The notes under the pieces: generated by a model
The model's database searches: none
What the model was told of the DNA's origin: nothing
The model's input: only the letters and a program-made list of their open reading frames with translations
Shown here: in pieces, positions 1 through 9,770 of the stretch
Layout of the letters: the number at the start of each line of letters is the position of its first letter
Position numbering within the stretch: the stretch's first letter is position 1
Assembly (NCBI GenBank): GCA_003427395.1
Contig: BFEA01000462.1
Location: 961,062-995,010, forward strand
Length of the DNA stretch: 33,949 nucleotides
Direction of reading: 5' to 3'
DNA from: Chara braunii
Taxonomy: Eukaryota > Streptophyta > Charophyceae > Charales > Characeae
Made by a program: the position numbers and the translations under genes

Positions 1-16
1 GACAGGCAGAAAGAGA

Positions 17-24
<8 letters not shown>

Positions 25-64
<40 letters not shown>
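25..64. repeat. (GA)n microsatellite
   Basis: An almost pure GA dinucleotide tract at the left edge of the window, the first part of a purine-rich segment that continues to about 940. Confidence 0.9.
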
Positions 65-66
<2 letters not shown>

Positions 67-164
67 CGGGAGGGGAAGACGGGGAGGCAGAGAGCAGCGA
101 CGGACGGTGCAAGTGAGAAACAGGCGGGAGATAGAACACAACGTCTGTCAATCCACGTGGGGGA

Positions 165-383
165 ACTGTGTAGAGAGGAGCGAGAAAGTTAATAAGCGTA
201 TGCATCTGGTCACGTTTAGGTCTAGGTACAGAGTGTGGGTGCATGTCGATCTGTTTTCGCTGAGTTTGTTTTACTGAGTCTTGTCGACACCTGCTCATGA
301 TATGCGTATGCATCTGGTCACATCTAGGTCTCGGTACCGAGTCTGTGGGTGACCCTGTAGAGAGGGAGTGAGAAACAGCATGC
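165..383. repeat. Two tandem copies of a ~109-bp repeat
   Basis: The segment GCGTATGCATCTGGTCAC occurs at 196 and again at 305. In both copies it is followed by a TAGGTCT...GGTAC...GAGT...GTGGGTG string, and each copy has a TGTAGAGAGG-like stretch nearby. The copies differ by scattered substitutions. No coding potential is visible. Confidence 0.7.
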
Positions 384-439
384 AGCAGAGAAGGATGTGA
401 GCGAGAGAGAGAGAGAGAGTGTTAAGAGAGAAAAGTTAG

Positions 440-940
440 GACATCATGAGCGAGGGAAAGAGATGGGAGAGAAATAGGTAGAGAGAGGAGGAGGAAGAAC
501 GAGGGACAGCATGGGCGAGGGAAAGAGATGGGAGAGGAAAAGAAGGGGAGGAGGGGGGGGGAGGGAGGGAGAGAGAGAAAGAGAGAGAGAAAGACGAACA
601 GAATCACAACGTGAGAAGAAGAGAGAAAGACGAAGAAAGAGGGAGAGAGGAATAGAAAGAAGGAGAGAAAAGAGGGGAGAGAAAGAAGGAGAGAAAAGAG
701 GGGAGAGAGAGGGAGGGAGAGAAAAAGGGAGAGAACGAGGGAGAGGGAGGGAGAGAGAGAAAGAAGGAGGGAGAGGGAGTGAAAGAGAGATAGAAGACGA
801 AGAGGGGGGAGAGAGAGGTAGAGAGAGAGAGAGAGACGAAGAGCGGAGTTGGAAACTGACAGCACGAGAGAAAGGGAGAAAAGAGGGAAGAAGAAGATGA
901 AAGAAAGAAGGAAGAGTAAAAGATGACCAGCGTCTAAGAA
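440..940. repeat. Nearly homopurine tract (G/A-rich low complexity)
   Basis: About 500 bases consist almost entirely of G and A on the plus strand, with mixed GAGA, GGAGG and GAAA runs. It keeps long open frames on both strands (Arg/Glu/Lys-rich on plus, Ser/Leu/Phe-rich on minus) simply because purine-only codons rarely make stops. These are not genes. Long homopurine-homopyrimidine mirror-like DNA can form triplexes, but nothing here proves that it does. Confidence 0.85.
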
Positions 941-959
941 AATGAGAGAAACCACCCAA

Positions 960-960
<1 letters not shown>

Positions 961-1022
<62 letters not shown>

Positions 1023-1169
1023 AGCGCGAAGACATGGAGAAAAACATTAAAAAAAAAAAAAAAAAAAAAAACACTCTTGGGTATATATCCAAGACTCATG
1101 GGTCTATCTAAGGTATTACTGACCGGCAGCAGTCGAAATAAGGCGTCATTTAAAAAAAAAAAAAAAAAA
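961..1169. repeat. Three poly(A) tracts (61, 23 and 18 A)
   Basis: A-runs lie at 961-1021, 1049-1071 and 1152-1169. They could be decayed retroposon tails or collapsed/expanded homopolymers. No retroposon body or target-site duplication could be assigned to them. Lengths of such runs are unreliable in sequencing. Confidence 0.85.
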
Positions 1170-1178
1170 GAAATAAGG

Positions 1179-1201
1179 CGTCGTCGTCGTCGTCGTCGTC
1201 G
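1179..1201. repeat. (CGT)n trinucleotide microsatellite
   Basis: About seven perfect CGT units directly follow the third poly(A) tract. Confidence 0.9.
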
Positions 1202-1285
1202 GGAAGGCGTACCCTATCATCATTAAACCCATGCATGTCTCGTATATTGCCTTTCGTAATGAATCTGGCCGAAAACCTCGCATAG

Positions 1286-1381
1286 GTGAGTGTGAATCTG
1301 ACCACATACCTGGACACGTAAGAGTGAATCTGTCCGCATACGTGGGCAGGTGAGTGTGATCTCTCTACTGCAGGTGAGGGT
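1286..1381. repeat. 32-bp tandem minisatellite, about 2.5-3 copies
   Basis: Units begin GTGAGTGTGAATCTG at 1286, GTAAGAGTGAATCTG at 1318 and GTGAGTGTGATCTC at 1350, giving an exact 32-base period with a few substitutions. Each unit also holds a CCRCATACSTGG-like string. Confidence 0.75.
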
Positions 1382-1456
1382 GATTATTTACTCCTCTACT
1401 CCCATCTCCTTGTTTTTCTTACTCTACCCTTCATCATCTTACCTATCTCAATAGAC

Positions 1457-1489
1457 AAAACGAGAAGCTAAGTCCTTCGGGACATCCGT

Positions 1490-1521
<32 letters not shown>

Positions 1522-1634
1522 GGCCCCTGCGCAAGGATGACACGCATAAATCGAGAAATGGTCCAAATTTCTTTCTTTTGTAAAAAAACAAAAAAAAAAA
1601 CACAAAAAAAAACAAAAAAAAAACGAAAAGCTAA
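1457..1634 (+). mobile_element. U6 retroposon with A-rich tail and target-site duplication
   Basis: The full insertion comprises the left duplication (1457-1471), the U6 body, a tail of A-runs broken by single C residues (1581-1623) and the right duplication (1620-1634, sharing its leading A bases with the tail). Duplications of about 15 bp that start with AAAA, plus an A-rich tail, are the hallmark of L1-type target-primed reverse transcription of a cellular RNA. An L1-type LINE relic is present in the same window (8210-9770). Confidence 0.82.
1472..1580 (+). ncRNA. U6: U6 spliceosomal snRNA, retroposed copy
   Basis: U6 is the catalytic snRNA of the spliceosome. The copy is close to full length: a 5' stem-loop GTCC-TTCG-GGAC, the ACAGAGA box at 1505-1511, the catalytic AGC triad at 1517-1519, the internal stem-loop region, and the plant-type 3' end GAGAAATGGTCCAAATTT. 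The 5' stem is one pair shorter than the GTCCC/GGGAC stem usual in land plants; both strands of the stem lost one base, so pairing is kept. The 3' end runs ATTTCTTTCTTTTG into an A-rich tail (1581-1623). AAAACGAGAAGCTAA (1457-1471) before the copy and AAAACGAAAAGCTAA (1620-1634) after it form a 14/15 target-site duplication. No plant USE or TATA box at the expected distances was found upstream. It is therefore read as an L1-mobilised retrocopy, probably silent. Confidence 0.93.
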
Positions 1635-1648
1635 AGCCATACTCAACA

Positions 1649-1770
1649 CTACCTTGTTCCCACGAATACAACGTACGGTCATTATATATGTATCTAGACG
1701 GAAAATTGCCTCAAATACAGCTATAATACAGCTATAATGACCGTACGTTGTATTCGGGGGAACAAGGTAG
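1649..1770. mobile_element. Fold-back MITE-like element, 38-bp terminal inverted repeats
   Basis: The left arm 1649-1686 (starting CTACCTTGTTCCC, ending GGTCATTATA) and right arm 1733-1770 are inverted copies with one mismatch, separated by 46 bases. The outer ends could be TA-flanked (TA at 1650-1651 and 1768-1769), as expected of Tc1/Stowaway-type insertions. The element has no coding capacity and would be non-autonomous. It lies just 15 bp after the U6 retroposon. Confidence 0.75.
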
Positions 1771-1905
1771 GACTTACCTGAATGTATCAGACTCAAATTA
1801 CGACCACAAACAACTGGATGCATCTGACCAGAATCACGTCCAGAGCTCCGACGAGAAAGCCTTAGTGCGAGTATGCCCTCTATCGTGCCTTCCCCGGCAT
1901 AGGAA

Positions 1906-2002
1906 GACCGTACGCTCATTATAGATACAGCAACAATAATTGACCGTATTTGGGGCAAGTTTCAGTCTAGATACAGAGATAATGACCGTACGCTCTATTC
2001 AG
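1906..2002. mobile_element. Second, diverged fold-back related to 1649-1770
   Basis: GACCGTACGCTCATTATAG near 1907 and, inverted, TAATGACCGTACGCTCTATT near 1980 repeat the inner arm motif of the 1649-1770 element (ACGTACGGTCATTATA). The interior differs. It is probably a diverged sibling copy with eroded outer arms. Confidence 0.55.
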
Positions 2003-2240
2003 TGGAAAAGGAAAAAAGACGGTAGGGGGAAGACGGTCGGTAGGATGATCAATGATTTGAAAGAAAGAAAAAAAAGAAAAAAAATTCTTTTTTTTTTTTT
2101 TCTCCGCTTTTTCTCCTCCTCTCTTCTCTCATTCCTCTTGTGGGATTCATACATATAATACGTCCCGACATCTGAAGCTTTTTACCTCATGCCCCCCTGT
2201 CGTCTTGAATTGTCATTATTCATATTCGCTTTGACAAGGT

Positions 2241-2719
2241 GCCACGTGTCAGGTCCGTCGATCGAGATGCCGTGCTTATCTCTTCCTCCGCTTGCCGTTG
2301 TCATGCGCGCTGCCGCCTCCGCCGCTTTCCGCCGACCCTGCCACGTGGCCACGCCTTTCCCCTCAATCCGCCCCAGGTCGCCGCCGACTTCGGCGCCGCC
2401 GCTGACCTTGGCCGCCGCCGTCTTCGCTTGCTGACCGTCCCGAGCGCCAAGCGGCAACCACCCCCTTCCCTCCCTCCCTCCACCCACACCCCTCCCTCCC
2501 TCCACCCACCCCTCCCTCCTCCACAACCGCGGGCGTCCGACTCAAAGCCCTGCGACGTGGGGGTTTGTTTCTTCTCTCCGTGATCCTTCGTCTCCGCCGA
2601 CGTCGAATCGTGCCACGTGGCACCTTTGCCCTTCCTGTTCCCTTATTACTTCATCAGGCCTTCCCCGCCTCAGCCGCCGCTGGCGCTGGCGCCGGCGCTT
2701 TCTAGGCCTGCCACGTGGC
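2241..2719. repeat. Diverged ~370-bp tandem duplication with four G-box palindromes
   Basis: GCCACGTGTC (2241), GCCACGTGGC (2340), GTGCCACGTGGCAC (2610) and GCCACGTGGC (2710) are spaced 99, 270 and 100 bases, so the first pair is repeated about 370 bases later. GCC-rich sequence around the second and fourth motifs is also alike. CACGTG is the plant G-box bound by bZIP and bHLH factors, so this could be a promoter, but no gene follows; a repeat origin is equally likely. The segment is strongly GC-rich against its neighbours. Confidence 0.55.
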
Positions 2720-2779
2720 CACGTCTTCTCCGCCAGCTCGCTCAGCGTCGCACGCCGAGGTACATGATTTTTTGGCGCT

Positions 2780-2925
2780 TCGAATCCGCGGGGCAAAAAT
2801 TCCACGGTGCGAAAATTGCGCGGGGAGCAAACTGCGCGGGAGGGTAAGATGCGCGAGCGGGGCAAAATGCGCGGGGGGGGAACAAAATGCGCGCGGGGGA
2901 CGCAAAATGCGCGCGGCGGGTCGAA
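2780..2925. repeat. GC-rich minisatellite with AAAATGCGCG core
   Basis: Around seven imperfect units of roughly 18-25 bases carry the core GCAAAATGCGCGNGGGG. The left copies are more diverged than the right ones (2861-2920). Frames through it give repetitive Arg/Ala-rich peptides that are not genes. Confidence 0.75.
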
Positions 2926-3156
2926 TTCCGCAAAACGCTCGCACGATCAGAAATCAGAATCAGAGGCCCATTACACCTACGAGAAGCACAATACCCTTAT
3001 TACGTGGTCCCCACCAGCGCTCGGGGCGTCGCCAGACCGCCACGAAGCCTCGCACCGAGGCTGAAACGAGCCGGCACGCGAACCTGTACTGGCTTGCTTT
3101 TGGCCGTTCAGCCTACATATCCGTCCGCGACGTGCGGTGGAGGGGCATGAATTGAC

Positions 3157-3264
3157 TTAGGGCCAGATCCCACTACCTAGCCCCTATTGTTCATTCTGAC
3201 CGTTGATCTTCGCAATCGAGGGTGAAAAATGAATAATCCAGGGTAGTGCCATCTGACCCTTAGG
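3157..3264. mobile_element. Short MITE-like hairpin (~108 bp)
   Basis: TTAGGGCCAGATCCCACTACC (3157-3177) is matched in inverted form by GGTAGTGCCATCTGACCCTTA at the other end, with a few mismatches. The inner parts also pair partly (ATTGTTCATT against AAATGAATAAT), and the middle GACCGTTGATCTTCGCAATC resembles a phrase common in plant MITEs. No clear target-site duplication was established. Confidence 0.6.
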
Positions 3265-3304
3265 GTATTATTATCCCTATCCCCTCTTACGAAACTCGGA
3301 AGAA

Positions 3305-3348
3305 GCTAAAAGAACCGCTTTTGGGGCTAAAAGAACCGCTTTTGGGGC
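3305..3348. repeat. 22-bp perfect tandem duplication
   Basis: GCTAAAAGAACCGCTTTTGGGG occurs twice back to back. Each unit contains a small hairpin (AAAAG...CTTTT). A close relative, CTTTTGGGGCCAAAAGAGCC, recurs at 26970-26991. Confidence 0.85.
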
Positions 3349-3461
3349 TTCCGGCTGCTTCTTTCACGAAATGGATGCTGGACTTTTGTGGGCAGTTTAG
3401 ACAAGTTCGGACCTTTGGAGGTGGCGGGCAGACATTCAGAGCAGATGTCACATTGACTTAC

Positions 3462-3503
3462 CGTGAGGGCACGGGTGCGCAGCCCGTAGTTCGTTTGTTT
3501 ATG
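3462..3503 (+). repeat. Dispersed repeat, copy 1
   Basis: CTTACCGTGAGGGCACGGG...CCCGTAGTTCG matches CTTACCGTAAGGGCACACG...CCCGTAGTTTG at about 5955-5997, roughly 80% over 41 bases. The two lie 2.5 kb apart and are part of an unidentified repeat family. Confidence 0.5.
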
Positions 3504-3678
3504 TGGTTCGGGAAGGGTAAGGTAGTGATTATGTTGTATGTATGTTTTGTCATGTTCGTTATACACAACTCGAAGAGAGTGTGTGTGTGGGGTCCCGGTT
3601 GGTGCTTTATTCACGATGTTCATGGGACGCTGGACCCAGTTTCCAGCAGGTGGCGCTCCCCATCAATAGACAGGAGAA

Positions 3679-3694
3679 TGTATGTGTGTGTGTA

Positions 3695-3747
<53 letters not shown>
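3679..3747. repeat. (TG)n microsatellite
   Basis: A tract of TG units, impure on the left (TATG, GAG interruptions) and pure from about 3701. Confidence 0.95.
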
Positions 3748-3748
<1 letters not shown>

Positions 3749-4856
3749 GAGATAAATAGAGCCCCGCAAACGCGGCGAGCAGCGTAACAGGGTGTGCATT
3801 CACTATTGCCAAAGAAGCGAGGTTATATCACCTCTTGCACAGAACAATCCATACACAGGGTGGCATCAATGCATCCGTATATGGAGACATAGAGGCAGTA
3901 CTCAAGGTTGGATGCACACTGAGGAGACGTACGAGGCACATAGATGACAAGCAACAACAAAACACATAGGCTGGTGGGCACGGGGGAGGCGGGCGGGCAC
4001 AAAAACACGATAAGACGAGGCAAAGACAATGAACTGAGAAACAACTAGCACCAACAGAAACAAGCAAACCGAAAAAGATACAAGTCCTAAGAAAGTCAAA
4101 GGACCGAAAAAAATAAAAACTGATGACAACAAGATTGTTTCGGCGGAATTGCACCTACTCATCAGGAGGTTGAATCCTCAACAATCTGCGGAATCCCTGT
4201 ATTTGATGGTTTGGGTCATGAACCCTTTGACCCATGTTGAAGGCAGACTGTCCCCAAGCGGGACATAGCAGCGGGCAGCAACCCTGTGGAGCACCAGGCA
4301 ACACAGTAAAGGCAGCCCAATTGCTTATCGCCAAAGACGACTGCAAGGAATGATAGGGCAAGCGGACAAGCAGTTCGCAACCGTGCGGCGCAGCGCAAGG
4401 CAACATCAGCAAGGCGACCAGACTACAAGGCACGCAAGCAAGTAAGGGACGCGGAAGGAAGCGGCAAGGCAGCTGAGCAGCGAGGACGATTTGCAAAGCA
4501 AGCGGCACGAGCAGCCAGACCGCGGCAGAGCGCAGACAAAACAGTCTACACATCCAACACGGAGCAAAGCAGCACATGACATACTCACATCACGATAGAA
4601 CCCCGCATATTGTTGGTTCCCACCACCCGTTGAGCCAGGGGGACACTCCGATGACCATCCGTCATCACCGACAGGCAACACAGACATCCCGAACCGAGCG
4701 GCCCCCCTAAGAGTGCAGTTGGCACTCCAAACGAGCAACCACCGACTGTTTGGCACTACTTAAGGGTGCTCAGTTAGGCGCACAGAAAGATACTTAGAAA
4801 AAAAACACGGATGGAGGACAGACAACAGGAAAAAGACTGACAAACATAAACTGATT
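3748..4856. other. No recognisable gene or element
   Basis: About 1.1 kb of mixed-composition DNA. The plus strand from 4240 to 4580 is rich in GCAAG/GCGGC strings. Several short frames exist on the minus strand, but none has a recognisable domain or convincing codon use. Confidence 0.6.
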
Positions 4857-4903
4857 GAGTGTGTGTGTGTGTGTGTGTGTGTAAGTGAGAGAGAGAGAGA
4901 GAG
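4857..4903. repeat. (TG)n(GA)n compound microsatellite
   Basis: A TG tract (4857-4882) is joined through a short break to a GA tract (4887-4903). Confidence 0.9.
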
Positions 4904-5035
4904 GGACCTGCAGCATGCAGGATGTCAGTGGCGGGGAGCACAAGGGCAGGCGCTGACCTCCAACAGAAAGAAGTAATTTTATCGGAATACAAAAGTTTTT
5001 TCTTGTCGAAATCTGAATAGAAAGGGTACAGGTTG

Positions 5036-5068
5036 TATTCGAATACAACGTGTACGTGTTCTATTCGA
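5036..5068. repeat. Quasi-palindrome related to the 1649-1770 fold-back
   Basis: ATTCGAATACAACGTGTACG followed by TGTTCTATTCG folds on itself around the ACGTGTACGT centre and shares GAATACAACGT with the arm of the 1649-1770 element. It may be an isolated terminal remnant. Confidence 0.35.
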
Positions 5069-8000
5069 GGAACTATGCTATTCGAGGAAAGTGGACCCGC
5101 ACCGTTTCAATTTTGAAAAAGGATTGTGGCCTCCTCGGCCTCCTACGTGTAGTTACCGGTCCTAAGCGGTCCTGGACCAAAACCCATGCGGTCTCACGGA
5201 CAGCTACCAGTCCAGCAGTTTCAAATAAGATGTCACCACCCCCTAAACTTTCATCCCTTGTTTTTCCAGCCTTCCAACGACCGTATAATGAACGACGACG
5301 AAAAATGTTCTCAGGGGCATAAAACGCACCCATGACGGGTTGCGAACAAAGCGCGGTGTACCCTCGATATTGCACGAAAACCTGTGTGAACCATGCGGAC
5401 AACCAAAAAAAAAAAGGGGGGGCCTTATTTTTCTCGTTGCACAAGACGGGGGTGGGCTCTTCCGTTGTTCGAAATAACTCCATGAACGTCAATCGCACAC
5501 GTTGGATCCTTTTTTTCACCAAAAACTACATGTTGAACAAAAAGTGGGATACGACCCTTAGGCTTGTATCCCACAAGGCACTTTGAACAAAAAATTGGAC
5601 CAGTCCCTCGAAAGCAGGCATCTTGCCATTCGAGCCGGTAAATACTTTCTCATCCCACATGCCGGACATCGGAGGGGCTTTCACGAAAAGTCTGGCGAAA
5701 AGTTGTGGGCCTATCAGGGTCCTGCTGTGTGTCGCAAAGAAAAAGAAAAAAACATTTTTCGACCTGCCTACTTTTTAGGGTACGGGTAGCGGGGTGGTCG
5801 CTTTTGGAAATCTGTTGTTGCAACGAGGTCGCGCCCATCACGACACGTCGCCAACAATGAGGGATTTATTTTGGGTCCCGATGCCTCCTGTACCATGTGT
5901 GATCTCCCTCTTAAGTGCGAAAGTACCCGCACTAAGTAATGTGGAATCCAAACCTTACCGTAAGGGCACACGTGGGAAACCCGTAGTTTGTGTGTTGCTA
6001 AGTGATGAACGATGGATCACCGACCAGGTTTTATAGCAGGACCATTGTTATACCAAAAAATAAAAAATGGGCTAAAACCAAATCCAAAGACCTCGAGGGA
6101 TACAAAGAGAATGATGTCAGGACGCTCAAGGTTTGTGACGCGAGCATAACTTTAGGGTTTCTTAGTCGCATAGGGCACGGGGCTAAAAGCACCGGGGGAG
6201 GCGGGTTCTATAGCGGACCTCGAGCAATAGATGCATTAGCTTGTCTGAAGGGGTGGAGGTGACTTAGGGCAGACTGTCTGGACAGGGTTGGTCAAATTGC
6301 TAGAAACTGAAAAAAAAACATCTCCAACTGAAAAACCCAGTGGTGCAGCATGCTTCATACGGAGTAAGACGTCATACATGGTTTTAACCACATGTTTGGA
6401 TGGAGCGGGGTTTAGTCCCTTGTCAGGTGTTTCACACACTCTTTTCTTCTCAACAGAAAGAATACAGAGGTAACTTTGAAAAGCGAGTTACGGACTTCGT
6501 GGACAGAGGATTGCGTTTGGGCTTCGGAGGTAATCATTATGTTTCCCCAAAGGGTATGCTTTGCTTTGTCAGAGTTTGTGTAGAATCTCGATATTATAAC
6601 ACAATAAGGAAGTGTTACCTTTTTTTTAAACTTTCAGCTGATGAGTCTTTTCACGTTTCGTATGCAACGTAAAAGTGAGTCAGCGACTTTTTTTTTTTTT
6701 GCTTCTTTCTTTTCGAATACTAGTTTTGTCAGATAACAAAAATTCAGTTAAAATCTTTATACGATTTTCTTTCATGTGTAATTTCTCAATCTCAGGGGCT
6801 AGTAATAGGGGAAACCCAAAAAGCTTAGTGAAGATAAGTTTTCTTTTTTTTAAAGGGGGTGACATTACCGGCCTCCTTCATCTTCAGCATGACCATAAAT
6901 TTGGGTAGGATTCCAACACTAGTGATAGGAGGGGGGCTTCCATACAATCCGTATTCTTATACAATAATATTTAATGTATAACTCAATGGTATAATATTGA
7001 TTTTGTAAGCTTTAGTTTCGTTTTTGACATAGAATCTTTGCCCAAAGTAGTGAAGCAAGGAAATAGCGAGTAAGCCATTGTCTCTTCTGGGCTTAAAAGG
7101 GGGTTTGATCCCAGCCTCGGTGGTTCCGACGTAGCTTTGTCTCATCGAAAAAAAAAAATAAAAAAAATGTCAGATAATCAATTGGATGTTTCTTTAAGTA
7201 TTTTTTTTAGATTTTTTTTTGGCTTGCTATTTTAATGTTTATTTGATTTCATATATATTTTTTTATTACATTAATCATCCGCATATATGAGATTCTCGTC
7301 GAACATGATTTATTAGCGTTTGTGAATTTTTTTTTACGATCGTCTTACAGTTAGGCAAAACGAGAGTAGGTATCGCATTAAAACATATGATAAAGGTTAA
7401 AGTGATATTGATTTCAATTAAATAGAAAACGCAAATCGGTGTCTAACTCGAGCCTTAGACCTTTTTTTCTTTCAATATCGAATTACGCTATAAATATTCA
7501 TTAACCTTGCGTACGAAAAATAGTTTAAAAGAGTGGTTGTGGATATCATGAAAAACAAAATAACAAATATTTTTTCAGGTTTAGCTCCGCAGTTCTCATT
7601 GGTGGTATTGTGGGGAAAAAACACCTATGAAACTACCTCACCCCACACCGGTATAAAGCTCATACGTTAAAAACAATTGACAGAGGGGGGCAGTTCGCTC
7701 CGATCGCTAGATAGTTCAGATGGATTATTAGATGACGAATGTGTGGGAAGTTTAAATTGTAGAAGGAACGATGTTTCTTTCACACAAAAAGTTTGTTAGT
7801 GGTCAAATAAGAAAAATTTTCACGAAGAAGAGGAAAGGCGAAGTTGATGCAAGTCCCCCCCAAAAAAATCAAAGGACGATCACGAGGAGAGAAGAAAAAA
7901 GAAAGATGTGAATTCAAAAAAAAATTGGCTCATATTTAAAAATTATTTTGATCGATGGATGTAACAAATAGATGAACGTTAGCATTTATTAATACGATAT

Positions 8001-8209
8001 ATAGGATCAAAGTAATAAACAAAACCAAAACTGAATTCGAATGTATACAACACATAGAGTTGGCAGAGTCTAAATTGGAAGAAGACACTGATTTCGAATA
8101 ATTTTATATACCTTTCATAGCCATTGGAAAGATAGATAAGAAAATATTCAAATCAAAGAAGGAAAACAATTGGGTTGAGAGAGCAAAGACATATTGAATA
8201 GATATTCTG
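5069..8209. other. Unassigned DNA, becoming AT-rich rightwards
   Basis: About 3.1 kb without a recognisable gene. It contains a strong hairpin (5544-5574), dispersed repeat copy 2 (about 5955-5997), and short A- and T-runs (5405-5416, 6689-6700, 7148-7166). GC content drops markedly after about 6500. The AT-rich part from about 7700 may be further decayed sequence of the LINE that is recognisable from 8210, but no endonuclease motif could be read. Confidence 0.5.
5544..5574. repeat. Isolated 9-bp perfect hairpin
   Basis: GTGGGATAC (5544-5552) and GTATCCCAC (5566-5574) are exact inverted copies with a 13-base loop. The element is not obviously part of a larger array and no T-run follows, so a terminator reading is not supported. 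Confidence 0.7.
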
Positions 8210-9770
8210 AAAAAAATGACTAAGGAGAACTTTAAAAGGTTGTTATCAAGGAAAGGGTCATTTGTTATCATAAAACTTGGTCATCCCTTTGACATTTGTC
8301 CGTACAAGAAACACCCCTCATATCCCATTGTATTATATATTGTACTTTCATTCTGTATTAACATCCTATGTGCCAAAAATAATAAAGTCATAAGAAATCT
8401 TGAAGGAAGAACAAATATTGAATTATTATGAAACTAAGATTCTTACTTGGAAAATGTTGAACATAGAGTATATAATATTTTTTGAAGAGATGAAAAAAAC
8501 AGTTGAATTCATACCTAAAAACAAATATATGGGCAATGATAGTATGAAATACTACTTAAAATTTTGGGACATGTTACACCTTCAACTGATCTTCATATAT
8601 AGTGATGTTATAGAGGAACATTATTTTAGAATCGAAATGAGGTAGGGGGTAATATCCCTCCTCTGACAAAAAAAAACAAAATAAATATCAATAATTTCAA
8701 AGTTATCCCTCTGCTCAACACGTCCTACAAAATTTTAGCGAATACCCTAGTGAATCGTCTCTGAAAATATCTCGCATATCTCATAGGAATCAAATAAGAA
8801 AAAAATTATTTATGGAAAAAGCATCATGAACAACATTCTTCTAACAATACAGACTTTATAAATAATAAACGATGGTCAATTATAAAAAGCAGCTCCTCTC
8901 CTGTATTTAGAAAAAGAAACTATGATGAAGTGAAATGAAAATTTGTAAGAAACACTTAAGTCTTACTGAGCAAAAACAGATGAATAAAAGTTCTTTTATA
9001 AAAATGTTGTGTAGCATATATACCAGAATGAAAACCAAACACTTGGGCACACATAGACGTTCAAATTGAATAGAAGTATTATAATACTTCAAACAGAAAT
9101 ATATTGTAAGATAAGTTGAAGAAACGTTTTAAGTTTTTCTGTTCTGAACCAGAGTTGGTAATATATTTTACTAAAATTATCATATTTACGAAACAAAGTT
9201 GGTTTTGAATCCCTCTTCAAAATATGGGTGGATACCATGTATAACAAAGGAATAAACAAAGTGATGGTAAGTGGAAAATCGATCTGACCAGGTTATTGAG
9301 GCAAGACTGTTCACTTACCCTGTTGATTTTTATCTTGCAGATGAAGGTTTTGATATCGTCAATTAGGAAAACCCTCATGTTCAAGGAGCATTCGTAGGAG
9401 AGGGTAGACAACGCAAATCTTCAGCTATAGCAGATAATATTTTCGCATTATCCATAAATACAACTGAGTCTTTAGGTGCCTTAAATGAATATTTACGCAT
9501 ATATTTTAGACTTCCCAGGGAATTGATAAAGTAGCCCAAGTCAATTGCTATTGTGAAACATGATACCACTTTGCATGTGGAGTGAGATCTAAAATGTCTA
9601 CTCGCTCAGGAATGTAAGTGTCAGTGTTTCCTTTAGGTACATATTATTATGTTTGATCTTAGTAAATATAAAAGTACCTTTGTAGGATCAAAATAATGGC
9701 CAAACTTGAAAAATGGTTCCGATCAAGGTACTTTTGGTTTGGAGAGGATTGTTTTTTTTAGCACGTTTTA
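8210..9770 (+). pseudogene. L1-type LINE reverse transcriptase relic
   Basis: The source protein would be the LINE ORF2, whose reverse transcriptase copies its RNA at the target site. Pieces readable in three plus frames include a linker (LNIEYIIFFEEMKKTVEFIP, about 8458-8517), a fingers segment with PLLNTSYKILAN (about 8711-8746), IIYGKSIMNNILLTIQTL (about 8812-8859), DLTRLLRQDCSLTLLIFIL (9281-9337, matching the RQGCPLSPLLF-type motif), the catalytic box as AIADNI (9427-9444) where xADD is expected, and MAKLEKW (about 9697-9717). Stops and frameshifts lie between all blocks and the second catalytic Asp is Asn, so it is dead. The ends are not defined. The whole segment is AT-rich, unlike the GC-rich DNA to the right. 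Confidence 0.8.

Noticed and set aside
422-1099. Long minus-strand frame rich in Phe, Leu and Ser, and the Arg/Glu-rich plus frame at 511-900
   Set aside because: Both are translations of homopurine and poly(A) tracts, with no domain and no codon structure beyond the repeat.
3645-3660. CTCF-like motif CCAGCAGGTGGCGC
   Set aside because: CTCF is an animal protein; in a green-lineage genome the match is coincidental.
5544-5574. Transcription terminator
   Set aside because: There is no upstream gene and no T-run; intrinsic terminators of this kind are not expected in nuclear DNA.
7060-7140. Possible tRNA or SINE (GGGTTTGATCCCAGCC, B-box-like)
   Set aside because: The A-box is poor and no cloverleaf or second copy was seen.
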